Assembly (NCBI RefSeq): GCF_963966145.1 | Contig: NC_091048.1 | Coordinates: 15,562,001 to 15,626,000 of the forward strand | Length of the DNA: 64,000 nucleotides | Origin: Tenebrio molitor | Lineage: Eukaryota; Arthropoda; Insecta; Coleoptera; Tenebrionidae | Direction: 5' to 3' | Part shown: positions 10,821-22,054 of the stretch, piece after piece | Layout: each line of letters begins with the position of its first letter | Numbering within the stretch: the first letter of the stretch is position 1 | Notes under the pieces: model-generated | Told to the model about the DNA's origin: nothing | Seen by the model: only the letters and a program-made list of their open reading frames with translations | Databases searched by the model: none | Translations under genes and position numbers: made by a program

Positions 10821-12040
10821 TAAAAGATCACTTTGACAAATATGTATTGTATATGTATTGTTTTGCAGGGAAGAAGCAGGTTCATTTTCATCTAGGGACG
10901 GTCAGGATATGAATTCGTACAAACAACAACAGGGTTCTAAAATAACTAAAGAAAACATTTTGCATGTTGTACATTTGAGATCTGAATTCCTACAAATACG
11001 AATGGGACAGCATCTTTAGTGAGTGTCACTTTTTTTGAAGATGATCTGTAATTTTGTTGAGATTTATAATACCATTTAATAAATTACCTTCTATAAGAAA
11101 TTTTATTATTCAAAAAATACTACAAAATCTTTTAAGAGACTAACAATTTGTTTCTCTGATCGGGATCGCTTGGAAATTGGAAAAAAGGTTTCAAATTTCC
11201 ACAAATAAAACACTTTCTGCCCATTTTGTTAAAAAAACAACTTAACAGTCCCGAATTTATTTAAACTTTAGAATGAATAAGTTGTCAACTTGACGGAAGA
11301 TGGCGACACATGATGCACGTTTCATGGACTACTTTGCAGGAACAAATTTTTGCTAAATTGAGACGGCCATATAGAAGCGAAGCGAATATGAATGAAGTTG
11401 GTCATGATTTCAACGCCTATGAATAGGGAAAATTTGTCCGATTTTTTTCAATTCATAAGCAACCATTGTTACATCAACTCCACAATAAAGTTGTAGGTGC
11501 AAGGACAGTGCTTAGTAGATGTTTCTATGGAAATGATCGAGAGGAGTAATGTTACGTTTGTGACTGATGGGTACATTTTACCTTTGATTATTATTGTTGC
11601 TAAACTACCAAGATAATCAGGTAATCACCTTTAACTCAGCAGCGTACTAGCAATTTTGACCAGATTTTCAATAATTTATATCTCGAAAACGAAAAAACTT
11701 TTATAAGAAAATTTTTTTGTCTATGACTTCTTCTCATCATCGCCAATTACCGCGTTTTTTTCCAAACTTATTTCAGAATCACCCTGTATACACATGGTCA
11801 GTTTCATGTCGCTGCAAGTAGAGTTCGATCATTAGATCGTTTGAGATTTTATATTTCCGAATATAGCGGTCAAGGGCATTTAGCAAACGATGAAAGAGTT
11901 TTTTCAAAAATCAACGTCTAAGTCTAAAGTCTAGACCGAAGTTTTTAATCATTAAATCATTTTCAAACTATTTCAAGTTCAATTGACATTTATTTTTTTA
12001 ACCGCCCGTTTATTTTTTGTTTCAATAAAAAATATACCTT

Positions 12041-12413
12041 TTTTAAACCTGAACATAGTCCATACTTATTCCCTATGTTCAATTTAAAAAAACACAGATC
12101 AACGCATTGTGAGTTGCTATGCAACCAACTATACCGAACACCTGAGATTTTGAAATAATGTTAAAAATTGTTCCGACTGATGGAATTGGTCTAACATGTG
12201 TTGCATTGGAAATTTCACGCACATTTCTAATGCTATGATTGGCATGGAATAACTGCATTATGTGTATTTATTCTTCAAACAACATGACCATTTTGTTAAA
12301 CTGTCAAGTACTTATTTTCGTTACTTTGGTTACGTGATTACATACATGCATTGACCTGTGTTTTTTAAAACTGAACATAGGGAATAAGTATGGGCTATGT
12401 TCAATGTTAAAAA
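12041..12413. repeat. TIR element with GAACATAG..CATACTTATTCCC arms
   Basis: About 65 bp at the left (GAACATAGTCCATACTTATT, CCCTATGTTC, then AAAAACACAG) is mirrored at the right end. The interior of about 230 bp has no ORF. Confidence 0.88.
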
Positions 12414-12488
12414 AATGTCCCGGTATAAAGAAATACGAAGCACGTTCATTTTTCATTTTTTGTATTCATTTTTTTATTTAAATTTTAT

Positions 12489-13223
12489 ATACAGAGTGTC
12501 CCCCAAAAAGAAGACGAGTCCATAACTCCGTCATTTATCGGAATATTTTAATTATCTGTACTCCAAATTAAATGGTTGTTAATAGGCTACAAAATGGCCT
12601 AATAAAATCAAGTATAGCCCTATGGGCTTCAAGGGTAAACTGTCAAAATATTTTTTTTTTAATGGGAATATATATTTTTTTGTACTAATTCTGATAGAGA
12701 TTTATATTCTGAAAACAACAATGTATCACAAATATACACTTAAATACCAAAAATTCACAAAAAAAAATGTAAAAAAACGCTACTATCGTCTATGTTCCAT
12801 TTTGCGCTAAACATTGGCGGCATATCTGCGCAATCCCACATGTTATTATTTGTCATTTGTTTTTCCTGCTACCTTAATTTGGTTATTACACTGCAACGCA
12901 TTGCATTTTGATAGCTTTTCGCTTGATGCTCGTCATTTGTTTCAAAAGTTAGTGTTATTTTTTTTTAATGCGAAGTTATACTTGTGATACAACGTTGTTT
13001 TCAGAATTAAAATCTCTATCAGAATTACTAATAAAAGGTGTGTAATCCCATTTGAAAAAAAATATTTTCACAGTTTACCCTTGAAGCCCATAGGGCTATA
13101 CTTGAATTTATTAAGCCACTTTGTAGCCTATTAGCAACCATTTAATTTGGTGTATAGATAATTAAAATCCTCCGATAAATAAGGGAGCTATGGACTCGTC
13201 TTTTTTTTGGGGACACTCTGTAT
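12489..13223. repeat. Long foldback element, copy A
   Basis: Almost entirely palindromic. Ends are ACAGAGTGTCCCCCAAAAAG and its mirror TTTTGGGGACACTCTGT, followed on each side by AAGACGAGTCCATA(A/G)CTC and over 200 bp of further pairing (AGCCCTATGGGCTTCAAGGG). The centre is about 150 bp. A second full copy lies at 41514-42246 and a broken end at 41249-41290. Non-coding. Confidence 0.93.
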
Positions 13224-13935
13224 GTAATTTGAAAAAGCCTTGGCGAAACCTGGTCAGTATAACAATAAAAAAACCCAAGGAAATGTTACGCGTTATTGTA
13301 TTTTAAATACATATGGCTTAGCCATTTTTCCTATCGTTCGTATTTTTCAAATAACTTGCAAATTAATGCATAATGACGTATTAGTACACGCTCGCAGTTG
13401 ACGTAATCGAACAAAATTCAAAAAAATTATATGCAATGATTATAGAGGTATACTCTATTAGGACTATTTCCCTCACAATATTTAAGCCAATCAAATCGCT
13501 TAAATTTTCAAAAACCATCGAATCAGGGCTAAATTAGGCGGTAATTTGCATGAATGCATTTTCGAATAATTCTTCTTAATAAAAAACTTCCTGGAATTTT
13601 ATTTTTGCTTGCTACCTTTTCATAAAAATAACATATTTGGGTAAATATTGTTCGGGAAGTAGTCAAATAAATATTTTAATTATAATAAGTAATCACAACC
13701 AATAAGAAAAATTGTAAATGTAAGTTGAATTCATTAATTGATTAATGAAAATTGTATGAATAAATAGTTTAAAGTGTACTAGTGAGTATAAAAACTAAAA
13801 AAAAAACACCGACAAATTTATTGTACGCAAAAATGTTTGGTACCTATTGCCATTACAAAATCTCCATATGCATCTCAACAGAAGTTAGTATTCAAATTGT
13901 AGCCTCTATTTAAGCAATGCACAAAATGTCGAAGG

Positions 13936-14208
13936 TATAGTGGAACCAGAAATATAGTGATTTTATGAGGGATGGAGTACATTAACTTGAGAGGGTCAGT
14001 TATGGCAGGGCAATAAACTTCTGGCACTCGTCGCGCGACTGGGATCTACCTACCTTTGTCACCGATGGTCCACTTTCAGACGGCTCAAAAACATCTGTCA
14101 TAGAAGATTTATAACTCTCTTCAAGTTGGTAATAAAAGTGACCCCAAAATTGAAATAGAAATTATCGACCAGAGTCCATAAAATCAGTATATTTCTGGTT
14201 CCACTATA
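13936..14208. repeat. MITE with TATAGTGGAACCAGAAATAT ends
   Basis: The 32-bp TIR TATAGTGGAACCAGAAATAT, then (A)GTGATTTTATG, is nearly identical at both ends. TA termini suggest a mariner-type non-autonomous element. The interior is not coding. Confidence 0.93.
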
Positions 14209-14649
14209 AATGCCAACACGTGAATGGACATGGTCCTAATTATGTCGGTTTGTATTCTTTGTAATATGTGATTGCAAGTTTTGGAATAGAAGTAAAAAGT
14301 TAGCCAGATGCTATAAGCCTGCGACATACAGACTCTGTACAGACTGTCTATAAAAGAATGCGGGCTCTGGAATTTGAATTTCCCAAACCCCTTTAAATTC
14401 ATCCACTACTAATTGCAAATTGTCAAATATTCACATGTCAACAGAAAGTCAACTAAACCTAATTTCCGCTTTCGAAGACCTGCTTTGTTGTTTCTTGCGT
14501 TCCTGGTCTATTTATTCTTAAGACAAAAGGATCTTCCAAAACAAGATAATTTCCGGTGGTGTTAACAAAAGTATTGTCTTTATATTGAAAATCAGCATAA
14601 TTTTATAACCTAGAAAATATTTTATAAGGACATAACTCCTAAAATGATC

Positions 14650-14993
14650 TTCGCACTTGAACAAAATAAGTTCCTGTGTGATAAAAGAAATGGAGAATGG
14701 ACATACAGCGTATAAGCTTGCAAAGAAGAATGGACCAAAATGTTTTAGAAAAGTCCCTCGCAGCTCACATACATCGAATTGTTAATCGTTTTGTTGCTAC
14801 CGGTAGTGTTAAAAAGGGGAAAGCGTCAGGTCTTCCCAAGGTGATGGAAGATGTAGTTGAAAATATACGAGATCATTTAGAAGCACATCTGAGAACATCC
14901 CTTACTAGACTGTCCCTTCAAACTGGTATACCTTGTCATAAAATTGTTAGAGGAGAACTTGCATTTACATCCATGCAAACTAATACAAAGTAA
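14650..14993 (+). pseudogene. Mariner-like transposase, N-terminal HTH relic
   Basis: Two frames together show the N-terminal helix-turn-helix part of a mariner/Tc3-like transposase. One reads MENGHTAYKLAKKNGPKCF at about 14692 and the other IHRIVNRFVATGSVKKGK, SGLPKVMEDVVENIR and RTSLTRLSLQTGIP at about 14770-14940. The order HTH, 'F..TGSV', then 'R..L....GI' is what this family shows before its DDE domain. At least one frameshift separates the halves, and no DDE domain follows. No flanking TIRs were identified. Related HTH relics occur at 19795-19925, 52094-52215 and 58823-58970. Confidence 0.65.
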
Positions 14994-15449
14994 CAACTGT
15001 ACAAGAGCTTCTCTGTAATGATGCTGAAAGCCGCATAAATTATTGTACATAGGTTAAGTTCCAAAACCATACTCCAATGCTCTGAGTTTACTTCACTTCG
15101 GTTACTGTCAGCTTTATTACATCTGGGTTGAATGTCAGTATGTTGTACTGGTGCTTCTCTTACGGTACTGGCACAAAGCCTTAAGACAGCAATTGTTTTT
15201 GATCGTGACGTCACAGTAAAGGCTTCATCGAAAAACGCATTAAACCTCCAGAATTTAATAAAAACAATAAAATTTTTGGTTAGCACTCTTTTTTTTTAGT
15301 AGAACGATGCGTTTAGGCTTTACAATTACTGCCTCGTGGAGTTAAATGCCATTAATGACGCGACAATTGTCATTTACAAGTGAGGTTAATTTTGTGTATT
15401 TATTGTTTTTGCGTAATTTTTACTTTGTGAATCTTCCCAGGTATCAACT

Positions 15450-16456
15450 ACTGCTCGTCAAATGTTAGATGGCCGCTGAGATTCGGATGCGCAATGGTAA
15501 CGGTAGGAGTGGGGACGTCACTTGTTCGAGCGTCGCAGCAGTGGAAACACTGGTACACTCCAAACCATGGCTTTTAAAAGCACAGTGAAACATATTTATC
15601 GCGGAATCAGGCGATTCAAAATCAAAGAAATTCCTTTTCGAGAGGATATTTCCCTTGCCATTCAACGTGGAAACGCTGCAAGCATTCGGGGCACTTTTCC
15701 AGATTCCGCAATATTATCGGAAATTTTTGTATTAAATATAAAACAAAAATGTTATGTAATTATGTTATTAATATTTTAAATTTAAACGATTAATATGACA
15801 TTATGGATTAGGTATATGGAATAATGTCTTTGATTTCGTAATACATAACAGTTTATTAAAATAATGAATAATTCTTTGTGCCTCATCTTACCGTATTCGA
15901 ATTCTGGGAAATTGTTTACGGCATTATGTAAAAGTGGCTGAAGTGCTGCGAATAACGAACATCTGTTTGTAATTGTAATTTAAGCGAACGGTCCAATCGA
16001 CTCGTCCACCGACAAAATAGCAAGAACAGGTACTTCAATAAAATGTACAGTGCTTTATGATTTTGAAATTTAAGAAGACGTAATTATCAAAATGTACAAC
16101 GTGTGTTAACAATAAGAGCAACTTTATGGGTGTCATTTTCTAAAAAGGAGAAATGTAAAAATTACAATGCCGTTGGAAATTTAGTGGGAAAGGTACCTGT
16201 TTATTATTATTTAGGTAATAAAAATTGCAGATCACAAATACGTTGAAGACTCGCAATACGTCAGTAGATTACAGCTACAGGATTAAAATCTCGTCGACAA
16301 CGCGGAGTTAGAACGAGTCGATTTCTGTATCTGAGTGTACTTTTCAGAATTATACCCCACTTTACCGCTTCACCTTATCGCATCTCGGTTCCACATCTTG
16401 CATCGCACTCCCTCTTCTGCGCATCCTTAGCGGCCATCTAAGATTTGACGAGCAGT
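15450..16456. repeat. TIR element, about 1 kb
   Basis: The left end ACTGCTCGTCAAATGTTAGA is followed by TGGCCGCT, and the right end, reversed, reads ACTGCTCGTCAAATCTTAGA and TGGCCGCT. GGATGCGCA is also shared a little further in. Two short ORFs inside overlap on opposite strands and match nothing I know. Outside it, weak inverted similarity (CTTAAG..AGACAGC..GTGACGTCAC at about 15178-15212 and 16560-16592) suggests it sits within another decayed element. Confidence 0.8.
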
Positions 16457-17341
16457 AAGCTTTTGCTTATCTCATAATTTCCCATAAGAATAATTAAAAC
16501 ACCGTATTGATACTTTCTGAAAATGTAAACAAATGTCAAATTTTGACGTTTGGCCTTCCTCGTGACGTCACACGCTGTCTGGCTTAAGAGGAGTAGATAC
16601 GTACTTTTCTTATGGAGCTTTCAATGTATAGTGCTAACACTACAGCTTTAGCCCTAATTGACATATTTTCATGGAAATCATCTCATTAAAAAGAGCAAAC
16701 CATACCCTACAAATCGGCTTGAAAATTTTTTAAAAACTCTTTTTTATTATTAGAAAACGTAGCAAATATTTTCGTGAAATTGATGGTTCCTAGTTACAAC
16801 AATGCAAAATCAGATTGCGGATATATTCTTAAGCCAAAATGTAGACTCACAACTTCAAACCTGGTAAAAATATTTTAATTAATAAGCTCATTACAGCGTT
16901 AGCACAATTTGCAAAGTAAAATTCAGCTTGCCGTTGATGATTTACAATCCCCAATAATAAGTCCACCGCAAGCGAGGGCCTTGGAAGCTACTTGATGGAT
17001 TTATGCTGTACCCAAACCCTCCTATACCTGGTTCCTCTTTACAGTACAGATAAAGATTCCCTTAGTCTGGATTTTCATTTCATGTCTTTCCATTTTGACT
17101 ACGGCCTGTGTTCGTTACTTGCTTCTTTATTGTGTTCTTTTGTTTAGTTGTTTTGTTTTACTTGTGTACCCGTTAACGTGGATTGTGTTTATTTGTAGTA
17201 TACACTTTTAGTGAGACTATTACTAGTGTTTTATTAATTGGTGACGTAAGTATGTGATAAAATATCCAAGTTTTCTACACCTAGTAATTCTATTTCTTCT
17301 TTCAGAGGTTAGATACTAGGAATTTATTTCTTGCTCTTAAT

Positions 17342-18904
17342 ATGGCCAAAGCTAATAAAAAAATTAAAAAAAGACTTACAAGTAGAAAACGAAATAGAGG
17401 AGGTACTCCAAACCTGACAAATTGGAAGAATAAACCAAAAGTGAGTATTTTTACCTGATGAATGACGCATGGTACATTAAGAAGGAACAAAAATGGAATC
17501 ATAAGGAAATTAAAGATTCGAAGAATGGCGAAAGTGAAAAAACAACGTGATGTAATAAAAATAAAACTGAGGCAAAAAGGTTATTCAAAAGGGTACCAGC
17601 ACTCCAGGACACATAAACCTGATGAATCTTATGGTGAAAATTCTCAACAGGCTCACATGTGTAGAGAAATGTATGAAGAAGAGGAGAAAGAATTTTTAAA
17701 ATCATTAAAAAAAAACTGAACAAATTTATGAAATTGAACGAAGAACGGCAGATCAAAATGAAGATGATGAATGGATGGAACAAAGAAGGAAATTAATAAC
17801 TGCCTCAAATTTTGACAAAATTTGTAAGCTAAGGAAAACTACAAATACTGCCCGAACTATAAAATCTACAGTGAGTTTTTTTTAAGACTGGCCATAGGGT
17901 TTTACATGGTAATTTTTCAACTCCCTGTTAACTTTTGTTCCGATGAAAATATTCAAACCATTTTTGAAACACAGTTGGAAGATTTTTTAAACTATCGGAT
18001 AGACTACAATTCAATATCCCAAACTGTCGAAAAAGTTGTGAAAAAATATTTTTTAGCGCGCCGAAAGCGTCCAAAAGCGGAGATCGTCAGGTGCTGGTTG
18101 AGCCGACAATGGCGCTACTCTGGCGGCCGCTCGACGTACTATTATTTCGGCGCCCAAAAAGTATTTTTTTCACAACTTTTTCGACAGTTTGGGATATTAA
18201 ATTGTAACCTATCCGATAGTTTAAAAAATCTTCCAACTTTGTTCCAAAAATGGTTTGAATATTTTGATCGGAACAAAAGTTAACAGGGGGTTGAAAAATT
18301 AGCATGTAAAACCCTATGGCCAGTCTTAAAAAAAACTCACTGTATATTGTACAATGTCATTTCAACAAAAATTCCTTGTTTAAATCATGGAAAAATACAT
18401 GAAATTGACGCCAAGAAGGAACTGGGAAAAAAACTAACCGAAGAATATAACGACAACATTGAAATAATTTCCTGTGGTCTTTTTATTGATAAGAGCGTTT
18501 ATTTCTTGGGAGCATCCCCAGATGGTTTCGTAGAAAAGATCGATAGCCTTATCGAAATAAAATGCCCTTATATTGCGAATAAACAAATTTTTACACCCGA
18601 CGAAGCCATTATGAAGAAATTAATCCCATTTTGGAAAATTAAAAATGATGGTAATTACGAAATTTATACCAACCACGACTGGTATTATCAGATACAAGGC
18701 CAACTTCATATAACAAATAAAAAAAAATGTATAAATGTATAAAGTGTGGACAGGAAAAATCAAACTAAAAACGCAAGTAATAGAAAAAAAATGACGACTT
18801 TTGGGACAAAAAAAATGAAAAATAAACTGGAACAATTTTATATGAAGTGTTATCTACCTGAATTAATTGATCCTAGAACATCAAGAAATATGCCAATAAG
18901 AGAT
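17342..18904 (+). pseudogene. YqaJ-type (lambda-exonuclease-like) nuclease gene split by a MITE
   Basis: The ATG at 17342 opens a Lys-rich N-terminus (MAKANKKIKK), followed by a possible donor at 17440. The body reads CREMYEEEEKEFLKSLKK, then after a slip in an A-run near 17710 IERRTADQ, WMEQRRKLITASNFDKICK. After the inserted element come STKIPCLNHGKIHEIDA, FLGASPDGFV and LIEIKCPY, the D..(E/D)xK core of the YqaJ nuclease fold, then NHDWYYQIQGQLHIT. Two more small frameshifts precede KLEQFYMKCYLPELIDPR and RNMPIRDIR at the end. This matches insect YqaJ-domain proteins common in mobile or multi-copy families; such nucleases resect DNA ends. The copy is inactive through insertion and frameshifts, but the catalytic residues remain. 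The promoter was not identified; 17040-17330 may be 5' UTR. Confidence 0.8.
17869..18342. repeat. Foldback MITE inserted in the YqaJ gene
   Basis: The ends CAGTGAGTTTTTTTTAAGAC and their mirror GTCTTAAAAAAAACTCACTG open arms of about 200 bp (GGCCATAGGGTTTTACATG, AACTTTTGTTCCGAT). TA lies on both sides (17867-17868 and 18343-18344). Without the element and one TA the YqaJ frame is continuous. The apparent ORFs in it are arm artefacts. Confidence 0.95.
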
Positions 18905-19545
18905 ATTAGATGAAATATTTAAAAATAATTGAAAGCTCTGTTTTATTTTTTTGTAATAGATTGTTTAATTAGATTTACGATCAAAGCAAATAACGAAATA
19001 AAAAATTGTGTTTCATTTTTAAATATCTAACAAGAAAATATCGATACTTTTATTTGAACCACTAGTTCGAGATGGCAATGGTACTGGTGATGGAATTGTC
19101 AATGTTGGTGGTTATATTGGAAGCAACTGCTAAAATTCAAGTAGATTAAAGCACTGTATCGAAGTTTGTGACACAACTCACCATTGTTGGAGCTGTGGCT
19201 GCAACACAGTACATTTTTTTTTTGATGTTGAAGGAAGGCCATCAGTCATCACATTACGAATCATTATAGGAACTTCAATCTTGTGTCCATAGGGCAAGCA
19301 AGGTTCAAATATTTGGCAATTTTATTTGAAATTGTCCTAATTGTATTAATACCAATTGGTGAGTTTATACATCAACCTTGAAAAATTTTTTTCGATTTCC
19401 AGACAACTTTAACCTGACTTCCATATATTTCTTCACAGTTTCAACCCAGTTTGGATTGGTAATGACAAATGATCTACAAATATTGGTTTTTGTGTCAGTT
19501 ATCAATATAATATCTTCTCTTGACATTTTCCATTTTCAGAGTACA

Positions 19546-20118
19546 TACAGGGTGTTTTCGAAGTTGAGGTGTTCCTTTTAACCTGTGATAGGATGCGTTG
19601 TTCTAAAGAGTTTTAGCCAAAGTCACCTTAGTAAAATGTGTACAGCAATGAAGATACAATAAGTTGATTTTTTTGAAATTTTTGAAACCGGTCCTGCTCA
19701 AATTTGCGCCGATTTGTTAGAAATTAGAATTGACAAAAAAAATCAAATGAGCATGGAGGTTAATCAAAAATACTGTCAGAGTTGTCATCTAATTAGTCGG
19801 AATGGCTTTATCATTACGAAAATAATGAGCTCACAGATGGGCAATGTTATCACGTTATCAGAATGCAGCTGCGGCGTTCAGAGAGTACGCTGAGCGATTT
19901 CCAGAAAGACACCATCCTGGGCCACGTCAGTTATTAATCTAGGACAGCGGAGAAATAGACAGGACCGGACTCAAAATTTTAGAAAACAATAAAAATATAC
20001 AATCAATTATCTCCCTTAATGCAAACATTTTACTAAGAAGGTTTAGGCTAAAATTCTTAAGAATAATGTATAGTATCTCGTGTTACAAGGAACCCCTCAA
20101 CTTCGAAAACACCCTGTA
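19546..20118. mobile_element. TIR element carrying an HTH coding fragment
   Basis: The ends TACAGGGTGTTTTCGAAGTT and TGAGG(T/G)GTTCCTT match in inverted orientation, and TA-rich flanks suggest a TA duplication. It interrupts the tyrosine-recombinase gene. Its middle keeps a piece of transposase coding sequence (see 19795-19925), so it is an internally deleted autonomous element rather than a pure palindrome. Confidence 0.85.
19795..19925 (+). pseudogene. DUF4817-like HTH fragment of a transposase
   Basis: With one frame change the plus strand reads a short leader (MALSLRK), then MLSRYQNAAAAFREYAERF and PERHHPGPRQ. This matches the N-terminal helix-turn-helix segment (pattern ..Y…NA..A.R.YAERFP.R..P) seen in insect mariner/Tc-like transposases. 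Only about 45 codons remain and a stop follows. It identifies the type of the surrounding TIR element. Confidence 0.6.
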
Positions 20119-20439
20119 TATAACTCCTTTCGGAGACAAGCACCACAAACACCTATTAATAAAACTGTCTGTAATAAAATATGGGTTATTAAAAATTTGT
20201 GAATTAAAGAATAGTTATTACATACTTTCATGAGAAGAAATTGTCTTATGTAACGTTCTTTCGATTTTGTGGTAATAATTCAGAATTTAGTCCTGCTACT
20301 AATCGTGCTGCTTCTGGTGTCACATTTAACTCACTTTCTGAATACACATTTTTTTCAGTCGATTAATACACCAGAATTAAATTTTCAATTTTCAATTTTA
20401 ATAATGAAAATTTAACCTAATAAACACAGCAAATAATTT

Positions 20440-21360
20440 GTTAGGAAAAAAACAAATGAGCGGTCACGGTCGTCAAGGAATTGACTCCACAGCATTCAAT
20501 TCTTTATTGACGATGTCAGCCGAAAAGTCTAATACAAATGTCGTACGGGAAGTATTTTCCGGCCCTCCAACTAATCAGGCACTCGGCTGTGCCATCGTGC
20601 CCGAAACCTGTTGTCGTGCCTGAAAATTCACATCCCGTACTCAAATGTAAATATGTAACTATTATTTTACCCTTACACCCTTTCTTATTTCATTATACTC
20701 TATTATACTTTTACTCTTACTCTGGAGTAGGTTTTGGAACTTAGTTATAATTGGTTTCAGAATAATCTGTTCACCTGACTTAACTCCCTTAGACTTTTTT
20801 CTATTTTGCGTTTAGAATAAGTCTATTCTAGCACCCAAATGTCGTCATTTGAGTGCTTTAATAGGTCGTTGGCGTGTTAGAATAGAGTAGTAAAATTGGT
20901 TGTATTGATGTTGGTAGCGTGAAGTGTCAACTGACAGACGTCAAAAAATAAATCTGGCAGAGAACAAAGCAAATTAATAAATAACACTGAACAAAACGTT
21001 TAATTTTCATTCTGGGATTTGGACTTCTCCGGCAGTAAATTTTCTAACGTCTTTTGTGCAATTTGCCTAATTTGCGGCGGCGTTAGTGATAAACTTTCTT
21101 CAGCATTCATTTTCAAACATCAAATGCGTTTTAAATTAATTTTTTCACAACCGGCTAAAATTATGCTACATAAAAAATGTCACCAACCACCGCAAAATTC
21201 CCTACATTTAAAATTTTATTTTCTTTATTTATAAAATGGTATAAAGCGACAAAATAGAAAGAATAGTATAAAAGAATCGTTGCAGAAGATCCTTCGAGCA
21301 CTCATTTGTTGCTCAACTCGCCGCTACGCGGCTCGTTTCGGAGTTTCAAATTCGTGCTTG
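20440..21360. other. No gene recognised; small hairpin at 20829-20858
   Basis: A GC-richer patch at 20450-20640 has a short ORF without known motifs. AGCACCCAAATG..CATTTGAGTGCT forms a small hairpin. At 21290-21360 a GC-rich stretch CGCCGCTACGCGGCTCG is framed by GAGCAC and GTGCTT. Confidence 0.4.
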
Positions 21361-21365
21361 AATAG

Positions 21366-21557
21366 ATGCCTTCTGCAACTTATATTTTAATATACTATTC
21401 TGTGTTCGGCTACTTGAAAAATGAAGTGTATAAACGACATATCAATAATTTAAACGAGTTAATAGAAGAGATTACCAGTTGTTGTCGTAACATCAATGAA
21501 CAGACGAGAGTGAGATGTTCAGAGCAAAATGGAAAACATTTCGAACCATTTCTTTAA
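21366..21557 (+). pseudogene. DDE-type transposase, C-terminal end fragment
   Basis: The frame reads FGYLKNEVYKRHINNLNELI, then IEEITSCCRNINEQTRVRCS and EQNGKHFEPFL before the stop. This matches the end of DDE_3/mariner-like transposases, in which '(W)GYLK..VY' follows the last catalytic residue, then 'L...I...C..I' and a terminal 'NGxHFE'. The catalytic residues themselves lie upstream and are not present. It cannot be an intact gene; about 55 C-terminal codons survive. It belongs to the same broad superfamily as the HTH relics in this window. Confidence 0.6.
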
Positions 21558-22054
21558 TTTTCATTGTTACTTTTTTAACTGAATCACTGATGTTGTTTAC
21601 CTTCTTCTTAAGTGTTCAATAAATACGTAATTTGTTGAGAGTGTTGAGATCTATCAATAATTCTTTTCATTAATTTATTTTTTGTAAAGCAAGGTTTTCA
21701 AGCTAGACAATAGGCAACCAGTAAAATCAATTTAGTCTGAGGGTTGCATATCGTAGATGAGACTAATATTATTCAATTTTTGGTGAAAGAGTCGGCAAAG
21801 TTTCAAAGCCTACTTCAATCCCACAATTATTTATAGACACTCTCTACATAACATTAAACTCACGTTTGACTATTTTTGTATATTGTTTCTTTCACGAAAG
21901 TTTTTTTTGTTACCTTTTTGCGCAATTGTACTCTATTTTCTTGTTTACCAGGTCTGTTTTCAAGACGGTAAGCTCTGTTTACTCGTTGCTAACGATAAAC
22001 TGGACAGTAAGTAATTTTTGGTGTTCTAGAACGGTAAGTAAAGTTTATTCAAAA

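Larger units (their letters stand above)
9838..11224 (-). pseudogene. THAP9/P-element-type transposase remnant
   Basis: Minus-strand reading begins at the ATG at 11224 with MGRKCFICGNLKP and then FPSDPDQRNK, a C2..FP pattern typical of a THAP zinc-binding domain that recognises the element's ends. A stop follows after about 30 residues. Around 10200-10480 the frame reads VAFLSGYIR, then after a one-base shift KLEDQFHCDEC, then RLIALQDRGRLIYPNN and QYEKPCLQLHDLLYDH. These resemble the C-terminal region of P/THAP9 transposases (GY.+K…C..C…GL.YPS). The middle, with the catalytic acidic residues, is not recognisable. The C-terminal part is present twice (see the tandem duplication). Stops and shifts make it inactive. 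THAP and P assignment is from motifs only. Confidence 0.65.
9535..11406 (-). mobile_element. P-superfamily DNA transposon with 8-bp target duplication
   Basis: The TIRs are about 50 bp, starting CATGACCAACTTCATTC, and the 8-bp direct repeat ATTTCAAC flanks the element exactly (9527-9534 and 11407-11414). The CATGA start and 8-bp duplication match P elements, although hAT elements also make 8-bp duplications. The interior encodes relics of a THAP-type transposase on the minus strand, which favours P. It sits inside the 9401-11791 element and is younger than it. Confidence 0.8.
9401..11791. mobile_element. Outer TIR element hosting a P-type transposon
   Basis: The left end TATACAGGTTGATTCTGAA and the right end, reversed, TATACAGGGTGATTCTGAA share ATAAGTTTGGAAAAAAA. 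The element's own interior is only 9440-9534 plus 11407-11750 and is non-coding; the rest is the nested transposon at 9535-11406. Confidence 0.82.
19040..20370 (-). pseudogene. Tyrosine recombinase (Crypton-like) gene remnant, split by a TIR element
   Basis: On the minus strand, ESELNVTPEAARLV and AGLNSELLPQNRKNV (about 20300) look like the N-terminal part. After a likely intron ending at 20170 comes LLIGVCGACLRKEL, which fits the box I arginine region. The 573-bp element at 19546-20118 is inserted just after this. The gene resumes with DIILITDTKTNICRSFVIT, NWVETVKKYMEVR, then PIGINTIRTISNKIAKYLNL. The block that should hold box II (H-x-x-R and the nucleophile tyrosine) is missing or replaced. 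A tail VASNITTNIDNSIT at about 19070-19120 resembles the C-terminal end of insect copies. Family knowledge: such proteins catalyse strand exchange through a tyrosine. This copy is dead. Confidence 0.6.

Noticed and set aside
17906..18305. ORFs on both strands with near-identical starts (VIFQLPVNFCSDENIQ and LIFQPPVNFCSDQNIQ)
   Set aside because: These are the two arms of the foldback MITE translated from either end, not a duplicated gene.
20438..20744. Overlapping ORFs in a GC-richer patch
   Set aside because: No known motif, no splice or start evidence; frames overlap.
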